Assembly: GCA_022793655.1 (NCBI GenBank)
Contig: JAAWDG010000019.1
Location: 1 to 64,000 of the forward strand
Direction: 5' to 3'
Origin: Clostridiales bacterium
GTDB lineage: Bacteria; Bacillota; Clostridia; Oscillospirales; CAG-272
Length of the DNA: 64,000 nt
The position numbers and the translations under genes were made by a program. Below are positions 62,071 to 64,000 of the stretch, one piece after another. Within the stretch, counting starts at the first letter, position 1; the number at the start of each line of letters is the position of its first letter. Below the pieces are notes generated by a model, which was given only the letters and a program-made list of their open reading frames with translations, did not search any database and was not told where the DNA came from.

Positions 62071-62135
62071 TATTCTTCTTTCGTGCCTGTCTTTGCAATG
62101 CCCGATAAATCAAATGCATTTGCTGTTTTTTGCAT
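62055..62135 (-). CDS. Possible 26-residue peptide behind folC
   Basis: The frame of folC continues open for 42 codons after its TAA stop and ends at TAA 62057-62055, right at the terminator. The first ATG in it is at 62135 (26 codons; a TTG at 62150 is possible). The sequence (NAFDLSGIAKTGTKEEYREE) looks like real protein rather than chance. It may be a small gene or an old C-terminal extension of folC. Confidence 0.3.
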   Translation of the reverse strand: MQKTANAFDLSGIAKTGTKEEYREEP

Positions 62136-62183
62136 GACTTCCTTATTCAAGCCAAACTCTTTTAGTTCTTCTTGCTGCCTTAC

Positions 62184-63464
62184 TTAGTGATGGGTGAGCT
62201 GATCAATTGTTTGTTTGAAAGCAGCGTAGGAATAAAGCGAACCAAGACAGAAAAGGGGAATGTTTTGCTTGACGGCGTATTGATATGCTTCTTTTGCCGC
62301 TGTTTCAAACGAGGCAAAAGCAGTCGCATATATGCCATAGTTTGCGAATGTTTTGGCTAATTCTTCTGAGCAAAGTGCTCGCGGATTAGCCGGTGTGGCT
62401 GTAAAAGCGCGATCACACACAGGCGCGAGCATTTTAACCATTTGATCATATTCTTTGTCTTTCATGACACCCATAACGATGGCGATTTTTTTGCCGGGAT
62501 AATAACCTTGCATGCTGGAGAGAGCGTGTTGCATGCCTTCTATATTATGCGCGCCATCAAAAATTACATCAGGGTTTTTAGCCAAAACCTCAAAGCGGCC
62601 TTTCCACTTAGCATTGGCTAAACCAATGCGTAAAGAATCATCGGTAATTTTTACGCCGCCTTTGCGCAAAATATCCGCCGCGGTGATCACTTTTGCTGCG
62701 TTGATTAGCTGATAATCGCCGCGCAGTTGTATATGCAAGTTCTTATAAGTGCCATAATCAAACGAAGTACCATCAATGGTTAAGCATACATTTGAAAGCG
62801 CTGTTTGATCAACACAGTGAAAAGAACAGCCTTCGTCCGCCGCTTTTTTTTCAATAATGGCTTGAATCGATTCCTCTTCGCCGCCGTATAGCACAATGCT
62901 ACCTGGTTTAATAATGCCGGCTTTTTCAGATGCAATCTGTTCGAGCGTATCGCCTAAATATTCGGTGTGATCGGCGGCAATACCGGTAATAACCGACATA
63001 ATGGGCGGGTGAATCACATTGGTAGAATCTAATCGACCGCCCATTCCGGTTTCTAAGATGACAATGCGGCATCCTTTGCGCTTAAAATATAAAAAACTGA
63101 TAGCGGTGACTAATTCAAACTCGGTTGGCGTGTCCTCCATGGCTTCTGCATGGGGTTTGATGTAAGAGGTGATATCAGCGAGTTCCTCGTCTGTAATCGG
63201 CTTGCCAGAAACCTGCATGCGTTCTCTGAAATGCTCGATATAAGGCGAGGTAAATAAACCGGTTTCATAGCCAGAAGCGCGCAGAATTGATTCAAGCATG
63301 GCACAGAATGATCCTTTTCCATTTGTGCCCGCCACATGGATGAAACGGAGTGAGTCTTGTGGATTGCCGATCCGCCGACAGAGTTCGGTAATGCGGTCAA
63401 GGCCGGGCTTACTGCCCAGCCAGCTGACCGAATGAATGTAAGAGAGTGCTTCTTGATAATTCAT
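62184..63464 (-). CDS. folC: Folylpolyglutamate / dihydrofolate synthase FolC
   Basis: The 426-residue Mur-ligase-like enzyme has the ATP loop HVAGTNGKGSFCAM, the TSPYIEHFRERM segment, ETGMGGRLDSTN and DGAHN. It adds glutamates to folates, trapping them in the cell. It overlaps folT by 4 bp, which fits uptake and retention of folate. Confidence 0.95.
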   Translation of the reverse strand: MNYQEALSYIHSVSWLGSKPGLDRITELCRRIGNPQDSLRFIHVAGTNGKGSFCAMLESILRASGYETGLFTSPYIEHFRERMQVSGKPITDEELADITSYIKPHAEAMEDTPTEFELVTAISFLYFKRKGCRIVILETGMGGRLDSTNVIHPPIMSVITGIAADHTEYLGDTLEQIASEKAGIIKPGSIVLYGGEEESIQAIIEKKAADEGCSFHCVDQTALSNVCLTIDGTSFDYGTYKNLHIQLRGDYQLINAAKVITAADILRKGGVKITDDSLRIGLANAKWKGRFEVLAKNPDVIFDGAHNIEGMQHALSSMQGYYPGKKIAIVMGVMKDKEYDQMVKMLAPVCDRAFTATPANPRALCSEELAKTFANYGIYATAFASFETAAKEAYQYAVKQNIPLFCLGSLYSYAAFKQTIDQLTHH

Positions 63465-63991
63465 AATTGATAATTTGAAAGCTTTCTAATTTCTTTATTT
63501 TTAACAATGAAGTATAAAAGCAGGCATTCAAAAACAGCAATACCCAAATAGGTGGGAATACGGAGCAGCAGAGAATAAGGGTGAAATCCCATTAAATAGA
63601 GCGCTATGTTTTTAATAATTAAATTCCCGATCACGTGTGGAATAAACACACAGGGCAACAGGCGTAAAATTCCTCTTGCATTTTTAAAGAGACGGGACAT
63701 AAGACCTGCAAAAAAGCCTACACTGGCGGCGCCTAATGTAATTAAAGGATTAATCGAAGGCTGTGAACTTGTCACGCAAGTGATTAGATCTGCACATGCG
63801 CCGACCAGTCCGCCAGCAACAGGCCCGAATAATATACCTGACAAAAGTACAGTTAAATTTTCAAATGTAATCCTAATACTGCCAAATGTAAAATATAATT
63901 TACATACAGTACCAATGACGACAGTCATGGCGGCGAGCAGGCCACACATGACAAGCTTGATCAGATTTTGTTGAACCGTTGTTTTTTCCAT
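63461..63991 (-). CDS. folT: Folate ECF transporter substrate-binding subunit FolT
   Basis: The 176-residue protein has about six membrane helices and the folate-family S-component pattern: RITFENLTVLLSGILFGPVAGGLVGACADLI. It works with an energy-coupling module encoded elsewhere to import folate. The adjacent folC supports this substrate. The upstream DNA, which could hold a tetrahydrofolate riboswitch, is outside the window. Confidence 0.88.
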   Translation of the reverse strand: MEKTTVQQNLIKLVMCGLLAAMTVVIGTVCKLYFTFGSIRITFENLTVLLSGILFGPVAGGLVGACADLITCVTSSQPSINPLITLGAASVGFFAGLMSRLFKNARGILRLLPCVFIPHVIGNLIIKNIALYLMGFHPYSLLLRIPTYLGIAVFECLLLYFIVKNKEIRKLSNYQL

Positions 63992-64000
63992 AAAAAATAC

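Noticed and set aside
61966-62187. 73-codon open frame on the plus strand behind the SLH gene
   Set aside because: It covers the folT-folC terminator and is antisense to the end of folC; no ribosome site.

Overview
The window looks like chromosomal DNA of an anaerobic, endospore-forming member of the Firmicutes, most likely class Clostridia. This rests on: a spoVAC-D-E set and spoVD for spores; a MurE with the DNPR motif of meso-diaminopimelate ligases; an S-layer-homology (SLH) type of cell surface; rubrerythrin; a sodium-pumping decarboxylase; and a ctsR-mcsA-mcsB-clpC operon. Shine-Dalgarno sequences are strong throughout, several real starts are GTG or TTG, and many promoters have a clear -35/-10 pair with a 16-18 bp spacer. 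No rRNA gene, CRISPR array, prophage or complete insertion sequence was seen.

Layout. 1-2.3 kb: end of an SLH protein, then the spoVA genes on the minus strand behind a sigma-G-like promoter. 2.3-9.7 kb: an amino-acid ABC importer whose permease and ATPase are fused, a secreted protein, an acetyltransferase, a small TIGR04076-type protein, and a large helicase/nuclease/exonuclease fusion. 9.7-18.9 kb: rimM-trmD-murJ, an O-antigen-ligase-like membrane protein, two DUF4330-like membrane proteins, HPr, and uvrC-rsmD-coaD. 18.9-20.6 kb: a gene-poor stretch with a 478 bp foldback element, a small orphan gene and a gene fragment. 20.4-33.8 kb: the division and cell-wall cluster mraZ-rsmH-ftsL-spoVD-murE-murF-mraY-ftsW-murG-divIB-ftsZ, with no murD between mraY and ftsW and no ftsA before ftsZ. 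33.8-35.9 kb: three linked genes for a small beta-rich protein, a SpoIID-like protein with peptidoglycan-binding repeats, and a lone peptidoglycan-binding domain. 35.9-40.5 kb: the CtsR heat-shock operon with three operator boxes on its promoter. 40.6 kb: tRNA-Lys.

41-46 kb: SLH-M23 peptidase, lipoprotein, and GDPD-SLH protein, then rubrerythrin on the minus strand. 46.3-50.1 kb: a 56-residue Cys-rich membrane peptide and an oxaloacetate-decarboxylase sodium pump encoded as four separate subunits. 50.2-53.1 kb: trkA-trkH potassium uptake. 53.2-55.5 kb: type III glutamine synthetase on the minus strand with a terminator hairpin in its leader. 55.6-58.5 kb: a CzrA-like repressor, a metal chaperone and a P1B ATPase behind paired operators. 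58.6-61.8 kb: a broken VOC gene, a GyrI-like protein, a structured non-coding region, a membrane-anchored unknown and another SLH protein. 62-64 kb: folT-folC on the minus strand.

The least explained signals are: the three-domain helicase/nuclease fusion; a three-way-junction RNA motif found twice, once inside a promoter-to-terminator unit of about 290 nt that holds no gene; the 478 bp foldback element; and the missing murD and altered FtsZ tail.
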